Assembly (NCBI RefSeq): GCF_963678635.1
Contig: NC_087069.1
Location: 41,375,883-41,439,882 of the forward strand
Length of the DNA: 64,000 bases
From: Symsagittifera roscoffensis
Lineage: Eukaryota > Xenacoelomorpha > Acoela > Convolutidae
Direction of reading: 5' to 3'
The notes beneath the pieces were generated by a model that worked only from the letters and a program-made list of their open reading frames with translations, was not told the DNA's origin and ran no database searches. The position numbers were made by a program, and so were the translations under genes. How positions within the stretch are numbered: the stretch's first letter is position 1; every line of letters starts with the position of its first letter. Shown here piece after piece: positions 37,363 through 46,901 of the stretch.

Positions 37363-38538
37363 TTAGCATATACTCAGATAGTATTTTTTATGTAAGTAAA
37401 CTTCTATGTCAGTCTCTGAAAATATCACATGCACAAGAGCGTACAACTCTCTAGGGTTTAGCTTCCCTCTATTGGGATCATAAACTGGTAACGAGAGAGA
37501 GGTCACACCTCTCTCAACCAGGAAATCCCTAAGTCGAGTCAAGGCCAATACCAAGCTCTCCGGATTCACGTGTTGCCTATCAGTAGCTTTCGTAACCAAA
37601 AAACACAAATATTTCCCTGGTATCTGTGATGCAACAGGGGGCAACGCTATCATCCCTCCTACACCAGGCCTCTGTTTCCACAAAAACTCGATATTCTTGT
37701 ACTCTCTTTTAAAGTCGGCCGCTAGTGCTGTTTTGAAACTTACGTCCGCCGTTATCGCTATGGCGCACGTGCGTTCCGTGAGTATGAAATCGCTGTCCGT
37801 TATGACGATATTGTTCAAATAGTGGTTCGGTAGATCAAAATACGATTCAAAGATTCGTCCAAAAGGTGGTTTCTTAGCATTCTCGCCCTCTGTCTCTAGT
37901 TCTCCGGTTTCTCTTGCCGATTTCAATTTTTTTATTATGAGATTTTCGGTGTGGGTGAGTCCTACCCCCACTCCCCGGACAAAAATATCCATTGACGTCC
38001 CCGTCGATCGCCCAAAGTCTAGGAGACCGAGGTTGGATTGTGGAACACGTAGAGGACCATCTGGGGCGACCCAGTTGGACTCGGTATTGTCATGACTGAT
38101 GTATTTGACGCCGTCTCTATCGACGTCCTGAATCGTCAGGATCGTCTCTTTTGGATCTGTCGGCAGATCGTGGAGCCATTCGAGCACGCGCAAGTTTGTT
38201 TGTTCTTGCTCATGAGTCTGTTCCGCTTCTGGTTCGAACTCCACTTCCGGTTCTGATCGATCGTCGATCCAATCTTGATCCATATCGTTCACAAGGTCGA
38301 TTTCTTCTAGCATCGCCACTTCGTCCAGTCCCACCAGCGAGTCTATGACATCACTCACTACTATCCGGTCTACAACGAAGTCCTCGCCATACGGATTGTA
38401 TCTCTTCTGGTTTTTTCCTCTCTTGCTTTGGCGTGTTTCCATGGTGAGAGGAAAGTCAGGCTGTATTCCTTTGTCGATTTCGGTTTGTTCCGGGCAATCC
38501 CAGTCTTCTTCGGCATAGGGTAGAGTTTCATCGTCCAC
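37363..38538 (-). CDS. Element 1 pol C-terminus with macrodomain-like fold
   Basis: Continuation of the polyprotein after a TGA at 38547-38545. Residues 1-190 are acidic and disordered, then the conserved IFVRGVGVGLTHTENL. From about residue 235 the pattern follows OARD1/TARG1-type macrodomains: ITDSDFIL (GD-like start), CAIAITADVSF in place of the family's AHCVS-x-D-x-M, VGGMIALPP, KYLCFLVTKATDR, LTRLRDFLVERGVTSLSLP, a loop, and FSETDIEVYLH. The GCGLDG-type loop is replaced by YDPNRGKLNP and the glycine-rich loop is altered. ADP-ribose hydrolysis may therefore be lost even if the fold remains. The same domain follows pol in element 2. Confidence 0.7.
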   Translation of the reverse strand: MDDETLPYAEEDWDCPEQTEIDKGIQPDFPLTMETRQSKRGKNQKRYNPYGEDFVVDRIVVSDVIDSLVGLDEVAMLEEIDLVNDMDQDWIDDRSEPEVEFEPEAEQTHEQEQTNLRVLEWLHDLPTDPKETILTIQDVDRDGVKYISHDNTESNWVAPDGPLRVPQSNLGLLDFGRSTGTSMDIFVRGVGVGLTHTENLIIKKLKSARETGELETEGENAKKPPFGRIFESYFDLPNHYLNNIVITDSDFILTERTCAIAITADVSFKTALAADFKREYKNIEFLWKQRPGVGGMIALPPVASQIPGKYLCFLVTKATDRQHVNPESLVLALTRLRDFLVERGVTSLSLPVYDPNRGKLNPRELYALVHVIFSETDIEVYLHKKYYLSIC

Positions 38539-38930
38539 CTCTACTCATTCAGTCAACTCGAGATCCAGTGGTAGATCGCAATCGTCCACCACCTCATTCC
38601 CGTCGTTCTTGTCGCGAGTACCCCTTTCATTCTTTTCACAAGCAGGATCCACTATTAAATAGTCTCCCTCTTGCATGTCCGCTGGGATGCACCAATCCTC
38701 TGACGAGGCATTGTGTGGTTTGATGTTCTCGTAATGAGCCGCTCTTCCAGTGCTCAGTCGATAAAAACGACCTCCTTAGTGCACCTCTGTTATCTGAAAT
38801 GGACCACGCCATTTCTTTAATAGTTTCTTGGTTCCTTTTGGTGGAACCACTTCCTGGAACACCCAGACGTAATCGCCAACTGAGTAGGCTTTTGCATCGG
38901 CTGTCCTTTTATCAAACCTCCTTTTTTTCT
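38539..38930 (-). pseudogene. Element 1 integrase tail (GPY/F), broken
   Basis: The true frame here is shifted by one base (near 38930) from the integrase frame. It reads through DYVWVFQ and KKWRGPFQITEVH to a TAA at 38778-38776, where element 2 has a Gln codon. It then continues through FYRLSTGRAAHYEN to the TGA at 38547-38545. The WRGPF segment is the GPY/F module of Ty3/gypsy integrases. Confidence 0.8.
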
Positions 38931-40799
38931 AATTTGCGCCTGTTGCGTATTCCTCCTGCATAAGTCATTGAGGTCCTGTTGTCTTCTAATAACGTCCCGC
39001 ACGTACGTTTGCGGTGCTGTCCTCTTCCCCTCATGCTCAGGGTAGAAAAACGTCAACGGGCGCGCTTTTTCATGACCCGTTAACATCATGTGCGGACTTA
39101 TTCCCGTGGTGGAATGCTCCGTACTGTTGTAAGCACCCATCACTTGCGGCAAGTGCTTGTCCCAGTCATCCATGTAGCGTGAGCAGTAGACTCTCAACAT
39201 GGATACCAGAGTGCGATTCTGCCTCTCGACTAGGCCATTCGTTTGCGGGTGATAAGTGGTCGAGTGGGCCTGCGCTACCTGCGACCTTTTCATTAACTCT
39301 TTTGTGAGGTCACCTACAAATGCTTTGCCATTGTCCGATTGGAACGTGATGGGGCAGCCATGCCTTGCTATCCACACATTTATCAAATGATCGCATGTTT
39401 CTTCTGCCGATGCTGTGATGCAGGGTGCTGCCTCCGCATACTTCGTAAAATGGTCGATCATTACCAGCACCTGATTATAGCCCGTTGCTGTCATACAGAT
39501 TTTCTGATGATCAATTTGCACCACTTCGTTGAAACCTGACGACTCTATTGACTGTAGGGGGAACCTTAGCTTCCTGGGATCCTTCGCTTGCTGACATGAC
39601 AGGCATGCTGCGATCCACTTCTCACAAGCTTTCTTCAATCCCGGCCATTCAAATCGTTTTTGTATCCTGTTGTACACTTTGTCCACGCCTTGATGACCCA
39701 TCTGATCATGTGAACGAAAGAGCAATTCGGTCTGGTACAACTGTGGTAACACTATTGAATTGTATTTATAAAGGACCTTGTCCTCCTCCTTGCGCTTACA
39801 GGCTACGATTCCGTCCTTATTCAGGTACAACAAGTCGTTTCGCTTCAGGTAGAATTGCTTCAGGATTTTGTAGCTGTCTTCTTCCAAGTCTCCCTTGTCA
39901 GGTGCTCCATTCTCGATCCATCTCTTGAGACTGCTCGTCATTCTATCATTTCGTTGAGCCCTTAGGAGATCCGACAGCCTGTACCTGGCTTTCAAATACG
40001 TCTTCACCACGTTCATTTGCCCACTTATTATCTCCGGAGCATGAGCATCGTCCATCAACTTGACACACCATATCTTTTTCAAAGGCGTCGCTTCCTGCAC
40101 AGATGGTTCCAGATTGTTACGGACGACCGTACCATGTGGCAGCAATCTGGCTGGGCGTTTCGAAACTGCAATCAGTTCGAGCTCGTCTGCGGCATTATCT
40201 ACCACAGTGCCCTCTTCATCTGAGGTGTATCTGTCCTTGTCTGGATCCTGATGTGTTTCTCGGTCCAGCCCACGCTGCTTCCAGTCTACCAATAAGGAGT
40301 GAATTGCGATCTCTGACACATCGGAATTGGAAGTTGTTTCAGAAGTGTTGTCCCAGGACTGGGGTCCCGAGTCAACACTTGAGTCGACTGATTCTCCAAC
40401 ATCATCTCCCAAGTTGTCTGAGATGTTTCTCGACTCCCCGGACAAAACTCTGTCCATCGGTCGCTTCGACCCCGACTCCCCGGACAAAATTCTGCCCCTA
40501 GGTGGTCTAGTCAACCTCTCCCCGGACAAGTCGTCCTGCACGGGCTCAAAGGTGTCTGACTCCTCAGACGAGTCATCCTTGACTGGCTCGAAGGTGTCAG
40601 ACTCCCCGGACATTGTCTCGTCCACGGACGAACAATCTGGGCTTGGCTCGTATTCCTCTTTTGCATCCGTGAAGTGCACTCTCCTCGTGAAGCTAGATTT
40701 CGACCTGATCCTGACTTCCTCAGTAGTTTGGTTCTGATTCAATGTTCCATATTCAGTGAACGAAGTTCTCAACAAGACTTCTTTCGGCATCGAGCTCAC
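38817..40799 (-). CDS. Element 1 linker and integrase core
   Basis: In frame with the upstream RNase H part across one TAG (40805-40803). The N-terminal 200 residues are acidic, with four LSGES/MSGES repeats coded by an identical TGTCCGGGGAG core. The integrase follows: an HHCC zinc finger (HDQMGHQG ... CLSCQQAK) and a DDE core (VVQIDHQ, FQSDNGKAFVG, NGLVERQNR). The last ~30 codons to 38817 are out of frame after a one-base loss. Integrase inserts the cDNA into the genome. Confidence 0.88.
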   Translation of the reverse strand: MSSMPKEVLLRTSFTEYGTLNQNQTTEEVRIRSKSSFTRRVHFTDAKEEYEPSPDCSSVDETMSGESDTFEPVKDDSSEESDTFEPVQDDLSGERLTRPPRGRILSGESGSKRPMDRVLSGESRNISDNLGDDVGESVDSSVDSGPQSWDNTSETTSNSDVSEIAIHSLLVDWKQRGLDRETHQDPDKDRYTSDEEGTVVDNAADELELIAVSKRPARLLPHGTVVRNNLEPSVQEATPLKKIWCVKLMDDAHAPEIISGQMNVVKTYLKARYRLSDLLRAQRNDRMTSSLKRWIENGAPDKGDLEEDSYKILKQFYLKRNDLLYLNKDGIVACKRKEEDKVLYKYNSIVLPQLYQTELLFRSHDQMGHQGVDKVYNRIQKRFEWPGLKKACEKWIAACLSCQQAKDPRKLRFPLQSIESSGFNEVVQIDHQKICMTATGYNQVLVMIDHFTKYAEAAPCITASAEETCDHLINVWIARHGCPITFQSDNGKAFVGDLTKELMKRSQVAQAHSTTYHPQTNGLVERQNRTLVSMLRVYCSRYMDDWDKHLPQVMGAYNSTEHSTTGISPHMMLTGHEKARPLTFFYPEHEGKRTAPQTYVRDVIRRQQDLNDLCRRNTQQAQIRKKGGLIKGQPMQKPTQLAITSGCSRKWFHQKEPRNY

Positions 40800-40802
40800 C
40801 AG

Positions 40803-41777
40803 CTAGTTGACGATCGACCTGCAATCCCGTTCAACGCCTCGGCTGCGAATGGACACTGGCCTCTTCTCTGTTCTCTCGGTGACAGTCAACCGCTGCATTG
40901 TCTCCATCCATTCACGATCATGCCTATCCACTTCCTTGTCCAACAAGTCACGGAGTTTTCCCATGACGTCCGGCGCCACGTTCACCGTCCTGTTCAATAG
41001 AGCGATGCTGTTTATACCCAGCCTGGTCAGTTCTTGCTGTACCAAGTTGGATCGGACTAGCAGATCCAACGGAACGGGCTCGCCTCTGGCTAAAAGCTTT
41101 ATCTCCGCGGCCGTCTCCACTGGAAGGTCAGGGTGTCCAGGTATAGGATGTCCTGATTTGTCTAACCACCTAGTAAGTGGCAGCTTGTCGTAGGTTTCTT
41201 TGTCCATAAAGGAAAACCCGTCTTTGATCTCTGATTGGTTAGCCTGCTTCTCCTCGAGGCGCTCATAAAATTCTGTCTTTTTACTGAGGCTATCTGCGTT
41301 CTGGTGCTTGTCACGGGTACAGTGCTCTATGATCATGTGGTATCCATCCAGGCGCACGATCCAACGACCAATATAGCTTTGGTCCATCGAATAGGTCTTC
41401 AGCCAGGCAAGGGCACGGTTATCCACACGTAACTTGAAGGGAGCACTCCCCAAGTAGGCCCTGTATTTTTCCACGAAAGTGATCACCGCAAACATCTCCG
41501 CTTTTGGCGCGCCGTACTTCATTTCAGTATCACTCAGGACTTTACTCCCGTAGGCTATCGGACGAAGAACCGTCCTCCCGTTCCACTCCTGCTCCTGGTG
41601 AAGTATGCCCGATATCGCAACCACTGATGCATCCGTGTCCAGCACGAACATCCCCTTCTCTGTCGGCATGCCGAGGACCGGTGCCTCGCAAAGTTCACGC
41701 TTGATGTTTTCAAATGAAACTTGAGCCTCATCAGTCCAGGTGAACTTTTTGCCCTTGTTTCTCATCAACCTCTGCAT
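40803..41777 (-). CDS. Element 1 RNase H region
   Basis: Carries FVLDTDASVVAISGIL, PKAEMFAVITF, RVDNRALAWL and QNADSLSKK, the D-E-D-D residues of a gypsy-type RNase H. A connecting domain of ~130 residues follows and ends at TAG 40805-40803. A missing base near 41782 separates it from RT. RNase H degrades the RNA strand during cDNA synthesis. Confidence 0.88.
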   Translation of the reverse strand: MQRLMRNKGKKFTWTDEAQVSFENIKRELCEAPVLGMPTEKGMFVLDTDASVVAISGILHQEQEWNGRTVLRPIAYGSKVLSDTEMKYGAPKAEMFAVITFVEKYRAYLGSAPFKLRVDNRALAWLKTYSMDQSYIGRWIVRLDGYHMIIEHCTRDKHQNADSLSKKTEFYERLEEKQANQSEIKDGFSFMDKETYDKLPLTRWLDKSGHPIPGHPDLPVETAAEIKLLARGEPVPLDLLVRSNLVQQELTRLGINSIALLNRTVNVAPDVMGKLRDLLDKEVDRHDREWMETMQRLTVTERTEKRPVSIRSRGVERDCRSIVN

Positions 41778-42280
41778 GGGTATATATTGTCAGCATACCC
41801 CTTGATGAACTCTCGATAATAATTTGCGAATCCCAGAAAACTCATCAGCTGTGTATCTGTTCTAGGTGCCTTCCAGGTCAGCACCGCTTCAACCGCTTCG
41901 GGATCTGGTCTCACTCCATGTTTGTCCACCAGGCGGCCCAGATACTTTATGGAATCCCTGAGGATTTCACACTTAGAGGGTTTACATTTCAGACTCGCCT
42001 GCTTCATGCAAGAAAACACCTCCTCCAACCTCTCTATGTGGTCTTCCAAGGTTGGTGTTGCAATCACGACATCATCGACATAACACATAATGAGATTCCC
42101 GTATTTCTTAGTGACGCTCGTGAGTGCCTGGGCCATCAGTCGCTGGAATGTGGCCGTCGCGTTGCACAATCCGAATGGCATCCTCTTCCACTGGAACAGT
42201 CCCAGCTCACACGCGAAACCTGTTTTCTCTCGATCTTGCTTTCTGAGTGGCACTTGCCAGAATGCGGAGCCCAAATCCAA
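41765..42280 (-). CDS. Element 1 reverse transcriptase, catalytic part
   Basis: DLGSAFWQVPLRKQDR, PFGLCNATATFQRLM and MCYVDDVVIATP (YVDD at 42082-42071) are RT motifs A, B and C of Ty3/gypsy polymerases. The preceding RT residues are in another frame owing to a base loss near 42340, the following ones owing to a loss near 41782. Confidence 0.9.
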   Translation of the reverse strand: MDLGSAFWQVPLRKQDREKTGFACELGLFQWKRMPFGLCNATATFQRLMAQALTSVTKKYGNLIMCYVDDVVIATPTLEDHIERLEEVFSCMKQASLKCKPSKCEILRDSIKYLGRLVDKHGVRPDPEAVEAVLTWKAPRTDTQLMSFLGFANYYREFIKGYADNIYPCRG

Positions 42281-43260
42281 CGTCGTGAAGAACTTAGCGT
42301 CTCCCAGCTTGGATAGGCTCTCATCGATGCGGGAATCGGGTATGCGTTCTTTATAGTCACTGCGTTCAGATAACGGAAATCACAACAAAATCTGAGTTGT
42401 CCCCCTTTCTTTTTCGCCATGACCACGCCACAAGCCCATGGGGACTTCGACGGCTCGATCATGTCGTACTCCATTAACATCTCGATTTCCTTCCTACACG
42501 CTTCTGACTTGTTTGGGGTCATTCTTCTCGCCCCTTCCCTATGAGGTACCGAGCCCTCTTCTATCTCAATCTCGTGCTCTACAAAATTGCAACAACCTAT
42601 GTCGGCCTTATGCTTTGAAAAAACGTCTGCGTTCCGATTTAGCACCGCTCTGAGCGAATCTAATTCCTTATCTGATATTTTACCCTTCAGGTGTTCTATC
42701 TCAGGTAGGACAGGCTTATTCGCTACTAACTCTGCTTCCGTTGGCCTCTCAGGAAAGTTGGAACAACTAGACAGCCCATCATCTGTTTCCGACTTCATTG
42801 AAAACAATTTCCTACAAGATTTCAATTCATTTACTCTTTTCATTATACATTCTTGGTTCGCATGCAATGGACATTTAGTTACATCAAACTTCTTCAAGTT
42901 CTCCACACTCAGAAAGTCTGTGTTCAGAGGCAAAGCGTAGCCAAGTTTCTTTCCCCTCTGTATTGTCACTGTTGTTGCTTCTGTGTTCAATAACACACTC
43001 ACACACAGTCCGCTCTGAGTGAGTGAGAAGCTTCTTCCTAAAATAGCCGAGCTTTTACTGTTTGGATTTGGTACCAGACACACCTGCCTGTCATTGCTGA
43101 GTTCATTCAAGTTCCTCATCCTAAACGTCGCTACTACGGCTTGGTTCGGTTTTAATCTAACTTTTCGATCCAGAAAGATCGGCACCTTGGCCTGATTAAT
43201 TAAGATCTTATTAAGGGGTCTTTTCTCATACTTTCTCTCAGGATCCTTGATCCTAATCAA
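42136..43260 (-). CDS. Element 1 pol: protease-RT linker and RT N-terminus
   Basis: The true frame enters from upstream (GRDFVRNFDV, near 43310) after a frameshift that ended the gag-protease frame. It runs through a conserved linker (QVCLVPNPNSKS, ILGRSFSLTQSGL) to RT sequence HREGARRMTPNKSEACRKE, LRFCCDFRYLNAVT and NAYPIP. A one-base loss near 42340 ends the genuine frame; the tail to 42136 is noise. Confidence 0.85.
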   Translation of the reverse strand: MIRIKDPERKYEKRPLNKILINQAKVPIFLDRKVRLKPNQAVVATFRMRNLNELSNDRQVCLVPNPNSKSSAILGRSFSLTQSGLCVSVLLNTEATTVTIQRGKKLGYALPLNTDFLSVENLKKFDVTKCPLHANQECIMKRVNELKSCRKLFSMKSETDDGLSSCSNFPERPTEAELVANKPVLPEIEHLKGKISDKELDSLRAVLNRNADVFSKHKADIGCCNFVEHEIEIEEGSVPHREGARRMTPNKSEACRKEIEMLMEYDMIEPSKSPWACGVVMAKKKGGQLRFCCDFRYLNAVTIKNAYPIPASMRAYPSWETLSSSRRWIWAPHSGKCHSESKIERKQVSRVSWDCSSGRGCHSDCATRRPHSSD

Positions 43261-45401
43261 TCCGTCATTGAGATCGATCGTGACGTCAAAGTTGCGAACA
43301 AAATCCCTTCCTTGATGAACTGGTCGGATTCATTCAATTTCTCCACTACTAGGAAGCTCATCCAAAGATGTCTTCCTCCGAGCTGCAGTGAGATGATCGG
43401 GGTTCGTCCGGCGTCATAGATCGCTCCCTGATTGGCAGCTGCCAACCTGATGTTTGTCGGTATGAGATCCGACCTTTCGAAACCCATGTCGGTCCAAGTT
43501 TTGACTGGCATGACACTAACCACTGCTCCCGTGTCTAGCAGTCCCTTTACTGAAAGTTGTCTGCCTTGCACGTCCAGAACGTGTGCGGCCAGATCGGCCT
43601 CGCAACCAATATGCACCGCATCTTGTTCGAGCATCGCGTTGTGTCCGATTCGTCTGACCTTCAGCTCCTCTTGACCAATGTATATCCGGCCAACCTGATC
43701 GTTCGCATCAGTTATGTGAGCTTTCGTGTAGATATTGATGCCATCCACATTCATCAGGATCGGGTAAGGTCCATGGAAATCGATATAATGTCCGTCCACT
43801 TTCATCAGCCTCGGACCTCCCGTTGTGAGTAGCGCTCGCACTGCCCTGGAGTCCAGTTTGGGATCCTTCTCCTTCAGGTAGTCGGCATAGATGTCCAGGT
43901 GGACTAGTGTAATCTCGGATGGTTCACTCAAGTTCTTGACCACCTGCTGCCCTGCGACTGAGATAATGGACATTATTTTGGTCCCCGCCTTCGTCATGCC
44001 GAAAGTCTTACCAGATATGACGTTCAGTTTTAGTCCCTGTTTCTTGGGCTCCTCTTTGTCTTCTGCTTCTGTCGTTTTACCCAGGACATTAAGACTTTCC
44101 CGAAGATCTGTGCTCTCCAGCTCCGACCTTACCCATTGCTCCACTTCTTTCGTGGCAAGGTCCTGTTTGATATTCTGCAGCGCTGTCCTTGCCGCCAGGC
44201 CGTAATCCACCTTGAGTGGACTAGACGACTCTGCTTCGAGGTTCGAGGCTACCACCTCGTCAGGCCATGTCCTAACCTTTTTGGTCGTAAAGGTGCTCGG
44301 TGTCGCTTCCTTTCTCCGAGATTCAGCCTCGTTCATCAGACGTGCTCTACTGGCCTTGACGCCCGAAAGCGCCTCTTCGTGGCGGGGATGCTTCGCGTCC
44401 GCTACTGCGTCCCAAAATTGAGTACAATCCGACTTGAAGTGTCCCTCCAAATTACAGAAGAAACACCTCGGACCATATTTCATGATAAGTCCTCTGACGT
44501 ACTCCTCATGATCCTCGTCGGTCGCGTCGGCAACCTCGAGAAAGTAGCCTATGGCCTTCATGTTCTGCTTGTATGCAGAACACGCAGAAACGTGGTGGTC
44601 CATCGAACCACAATTCGCACACGACCTCCTCTTGTCCATGTCATCGCGAGGTTTGTACCAACTGGAATTCGCACCAGTGTTTGTCCCGCTATAGTTACCA
44701 TAATTGCTGTAACAGTTTTGCGCCCTCGGTTTTATGAGTAAATATTCGCGTGACTTCATACGCAAGTCGTCGGGCGTGGGTACCTGGTCAAGCGACAGGG
44801 TGAAATGAGTGGCCAACATCGTCTTCAGCTCCTCACTCCTTACTCCATCCATAAACTTCGAAGCAATCGCCAAGTTTCGCTCGGATATTCTCTCATCCGG
44901 GTTGCTTCTCCTCCTGAGCAATTCAAGGTCGTCCAAGAATTTATCTATTGATTCTTCATCTCTCTGACGCCTCTTCTCGAACTTCACCATAGCCTGGTGC
45001 CCTTGTACTCCAGAGCCGAAACGATTCAGCAGGATGTCGAATATCTTGCGAGCGCTGTCTCTCTCATTGGCTCTTTTCGTCATTACACAATTTAATGCAG
45101 TACCCTCCAGGTTGCTTGTCAGCGCGCTGCACTCCTGTTTCTTGGAGAGATTCTCCTCCTCAAAGTGTAACTTCATCACCTCTATCCAAGTATCAATGCA
45201 GCCGTCTGACTCGTCTTTATATGACTTCGGCTTTTTCAGTGTTCTTCTTGACCTCTCTCCTCTCTCGGTTGACTTCGAGAGCTTGGTGATGAATGTTTCA
45301 AGAGATCTGTTCAGAGGCTCAAACATTGAGGCATACATCGTTGTGTCTTGTGAGACTGTAGTCAGATCTGGTACTGAACTGACTTGTGGCACGGTTGGCA
45401 A
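43257..45401 (-). CDS. Element 1 gag capsid, zinc knuckles and protease
   Basis: In frame with the N-terminal gag part across a TAG at 45410-45408. It has a retrotransposon-gag capsid region (DTWIEVMKLHFEEE, NRFGSGVQGHQAM, RRQRDEESIDKFLDDL) and two CCHC knuckles (CANCGSMDHHVSAC and CFFCNLEGHFKSDC, about 44450-44640). A lysine/glutamate linker leads to the aspartic protease with catalytic LLDTGAVVSVMP (DTGA at 43535-43524). The genuine frame breaks near 43300. Gag packages the RNA; the protease matures the polyprotein. Confidence 0.88.
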   Translation of the reverse strand: MPTVPQVSSVPDLTTVSQDTTMYASMFEPLNRSLETFITKLSKSTERGERSRRTLKKPKSYKDESDGCIDTWIEVMKLHFEEENLSKKQECSALTSNLEGTALNCVMTKRANERDSARKIFDILLNRFGSGVQGHQAMVKFEKRRQRDEESIDKFLDDLELLRRRSNPDERISERNLAIASKFMDGVRSEELKTMLATHFTLSLDQVPTPDDLRMKSREYLLIKPRAQNCYSNYGNYSGTNTGANSSWYKPRDDMDKRRSCANCGSMDHHVSACSAYKQNMKAIGYFLEVADATDEDHEEYVRGLIMKYGPRCFFCNLEGHFKSDCTQFWDAVADAKHPRHEEALSGVKASRARLMNEAESRRKEATPSTFTTKKVRTWPDEVVASNLEAESSSPLKVDYGLAARTALQNIKQDLATKEVEQWVRSELESTDLRESLNVLGKTTEAEDKEEPKKQGLKLNVISGKTFGMTKAGTKIMSIISVAGQQVVKNLSEPSEITLVHLDIYADYLKEKDPKLDSRAVRALLTTGGPRLMKVDGHYIDFHGPYPILMNVDGINIYTKAHITDANDQVGRIYIGQEELKVRRIGHNAMLEQDAVHIGCEADLAAHVLDVQGRQLSVKGLLDTGAVVSVMPVKTWTDMGFERSDLIPTNIRLAAANQGAIYDAGRTPIISLQLGGRHLWMSFLVVEKLNESDQFIKEGILFATLTSRSISMTD

Positions 45402-45407
45402 TCTTGT

Positions 45408-46901
45408 CTACGGGGTGGCATCTGCCTCCGGCGGGACTGGATTCGTCCAGCCAGGCCTCTGCGGGGCTGCCCTTGGCCGCTCCTTGTTTCTATGTTCGTA
45501 GTTCGTTCTCGAGCCTTGCTGGGATCTGGCACTGTTGCCCGTACCATCTCCAACATTCGCATTGCGTGAGCGTTCCCTTGAGTTGGAACGCTCCTGCCAA
45601 CTGCTCCCATTCAGGATCGCGTCAAGCTTCCGCATCATCAAGTCAGATTTGGCGTCCAACCTCCTTTCCAGGCCAGTCATCGTTTGGGCGTAGGTATTAT
45701 CATGATCATTCAACAATCGCTCGATCTCTCTTGTCATCCTAGCCTCTCTTTCCTCTGACTCTTTGTTTGCCTGTGCCAGGCTCTCGGCCAGGCATTGATC
45801 GGTGTCCCGAATCAATCGAGCCTGATCAAACCTCGCCTGCGACTTCACGTGCGTTAGCTCATCTTTCAAACTCTCTCGACCATGGTGAGCTCTCTCGTCA
45901 ACTTGATCTATCCTCTTAGTCATGTCTCGCCTCAATTCATCCAGGCCATTCATCACACCAGCGAACATATCACTTATGTCACCAGCTGACCCCAATGGCG
46001 GGGTTATCCCCAGAGAAGACGAGGTCAACTGTGGATGTAGCCTAGTACTCGATGACGCACCGCCCTTTTGCTTGTGCATTGACGTCATCAGTCTGTCAAA
46101 CGTTGATGATGCTCCCATCGTTATCCCATCTGACATAGGCCTGGTCGGCGAGGCAGAAGACGCCTCCCTGCTCATGTCGTTCCTTGGGCACGGTGTGAAG
46201 TTCACGTCCGGATGGGTTATTTCCGGTTGGTCGTAACTAGAGGACAGACCTCCGGCTTGTAGCGACGTCACGCGTTCATTGTACAAAGACTTCCAACTTT
46301 TCTTTGCCTTCGAGAACGTCTGCTCTTCACCCGGACTCATACTCGACATCATCGCGTTGTTGCTCTGTTTGGCCAAGGATGAGTGTGCACTTGTCAGATG
46401 TGAAGGTTCCTTTCTCCATCTATAGCTCTTAGTCTCTGATTTGGACATTCCCCTGTACAACACTTCCTCCCGAGGTTCGACCTCGGGACGCTTCGAGGTC
46501 TCCTCTGTCCTCTCGGCTTCCTCCCGTTCGAGGACCTCGTCTGGCTCAAAATCGGGTCGAATGAGCGTTCGCTCCCCTTCGTCAAAGGGGTCCACCAGCG
46601 TTTCGCTCGCAGGCTCGGCCTCGGCGCTCCGCCTTTGATTGCCATCGAGGTTTTTCTCGCTCCTTAGTTTCATTTCGCTCACTGAAAGATCAGGTTGACC
46701 TTTAGTCGATTCGTCTTCAGCAAACGCGTCGGAAGCGCTGCTAAACGAGGTTTGGCTACGCCTAGTTCTAAACTTCCGCGTGCTTCCCTTGCTTAGCTTG
46801 GGAATTTTAGTAGTCGATCCTAGCGAGTCCCTGCGCTGCATAGTTTTTAACAAAATGAAAGTATTCGTAATTTGATGGCACTGCAAACGTACCACAAACA
46901 A
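45408..46901 (-). CDS. Element 1 gag N-terminal coiled-coil region
   Basis: The likely start is the ATG of MQRRDSLGS near 46841, with earlier codons upstream in frame. It is basic and Ser-rich at first, then acidic, then coiled coil (LDELRRDMTKRIDQVDE to LERRLDAKSDLMMRKLDAIL). It ends at a TAG in the frame that continues into the capsid; element 2 has no stop at the equivalent place. Probably the matrix-like part of gag. Confidence 0.75.
   Translation of the reverse strand: MFVVRLQCHQITNTFILLKTMQRRDSLGSTTKIPKLSKGSTRKFRTRRSQTSFSSASDAFAEDESTKGQPDLSVSEMKLRSEKNLDGNQRRSAEAEPASETLVDPFDEGERTLIRPDFEPDEVLEREEAERTEETSKRPEVEPREEVLYRGMSKSETKSYRWRKEPSHLTSAHSSLAKQSNNAMMSSMSPGEEQTFSKAKKSWKSLYNERVTSLQAGGLSSSYDQPEITHPDVNFTPCPRNDMSREASSASPTRPMSDGITMGASSTFDRLMTSMHKQKGGASSSTRLHPQLTSSSLGITPPLGSAGDISDMFAGVMNGLDELRRDMTKRIDQVDERAHHGRESLKDELTHVKSQARFDQARLIRDTDQCLAESLAQANKESEEREARMTREIERLLNDHDNTYAQTMTGLERRLDAKSDLMMRKLDAILNGSSWQERSNSRERSRNANVGDGTGNSARSQQGSRTNYEHRNKERPRAAPQRPGWTNPVPPEADATP

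Noticed and set aside
38545-45410. Reassigned stop codon explaining the in-frame stops
   Set aside because: Element 1 has TAG, TAA and TGA in frame along with several frameshifts, and host exons use stops normally; ordinary decay fits better.
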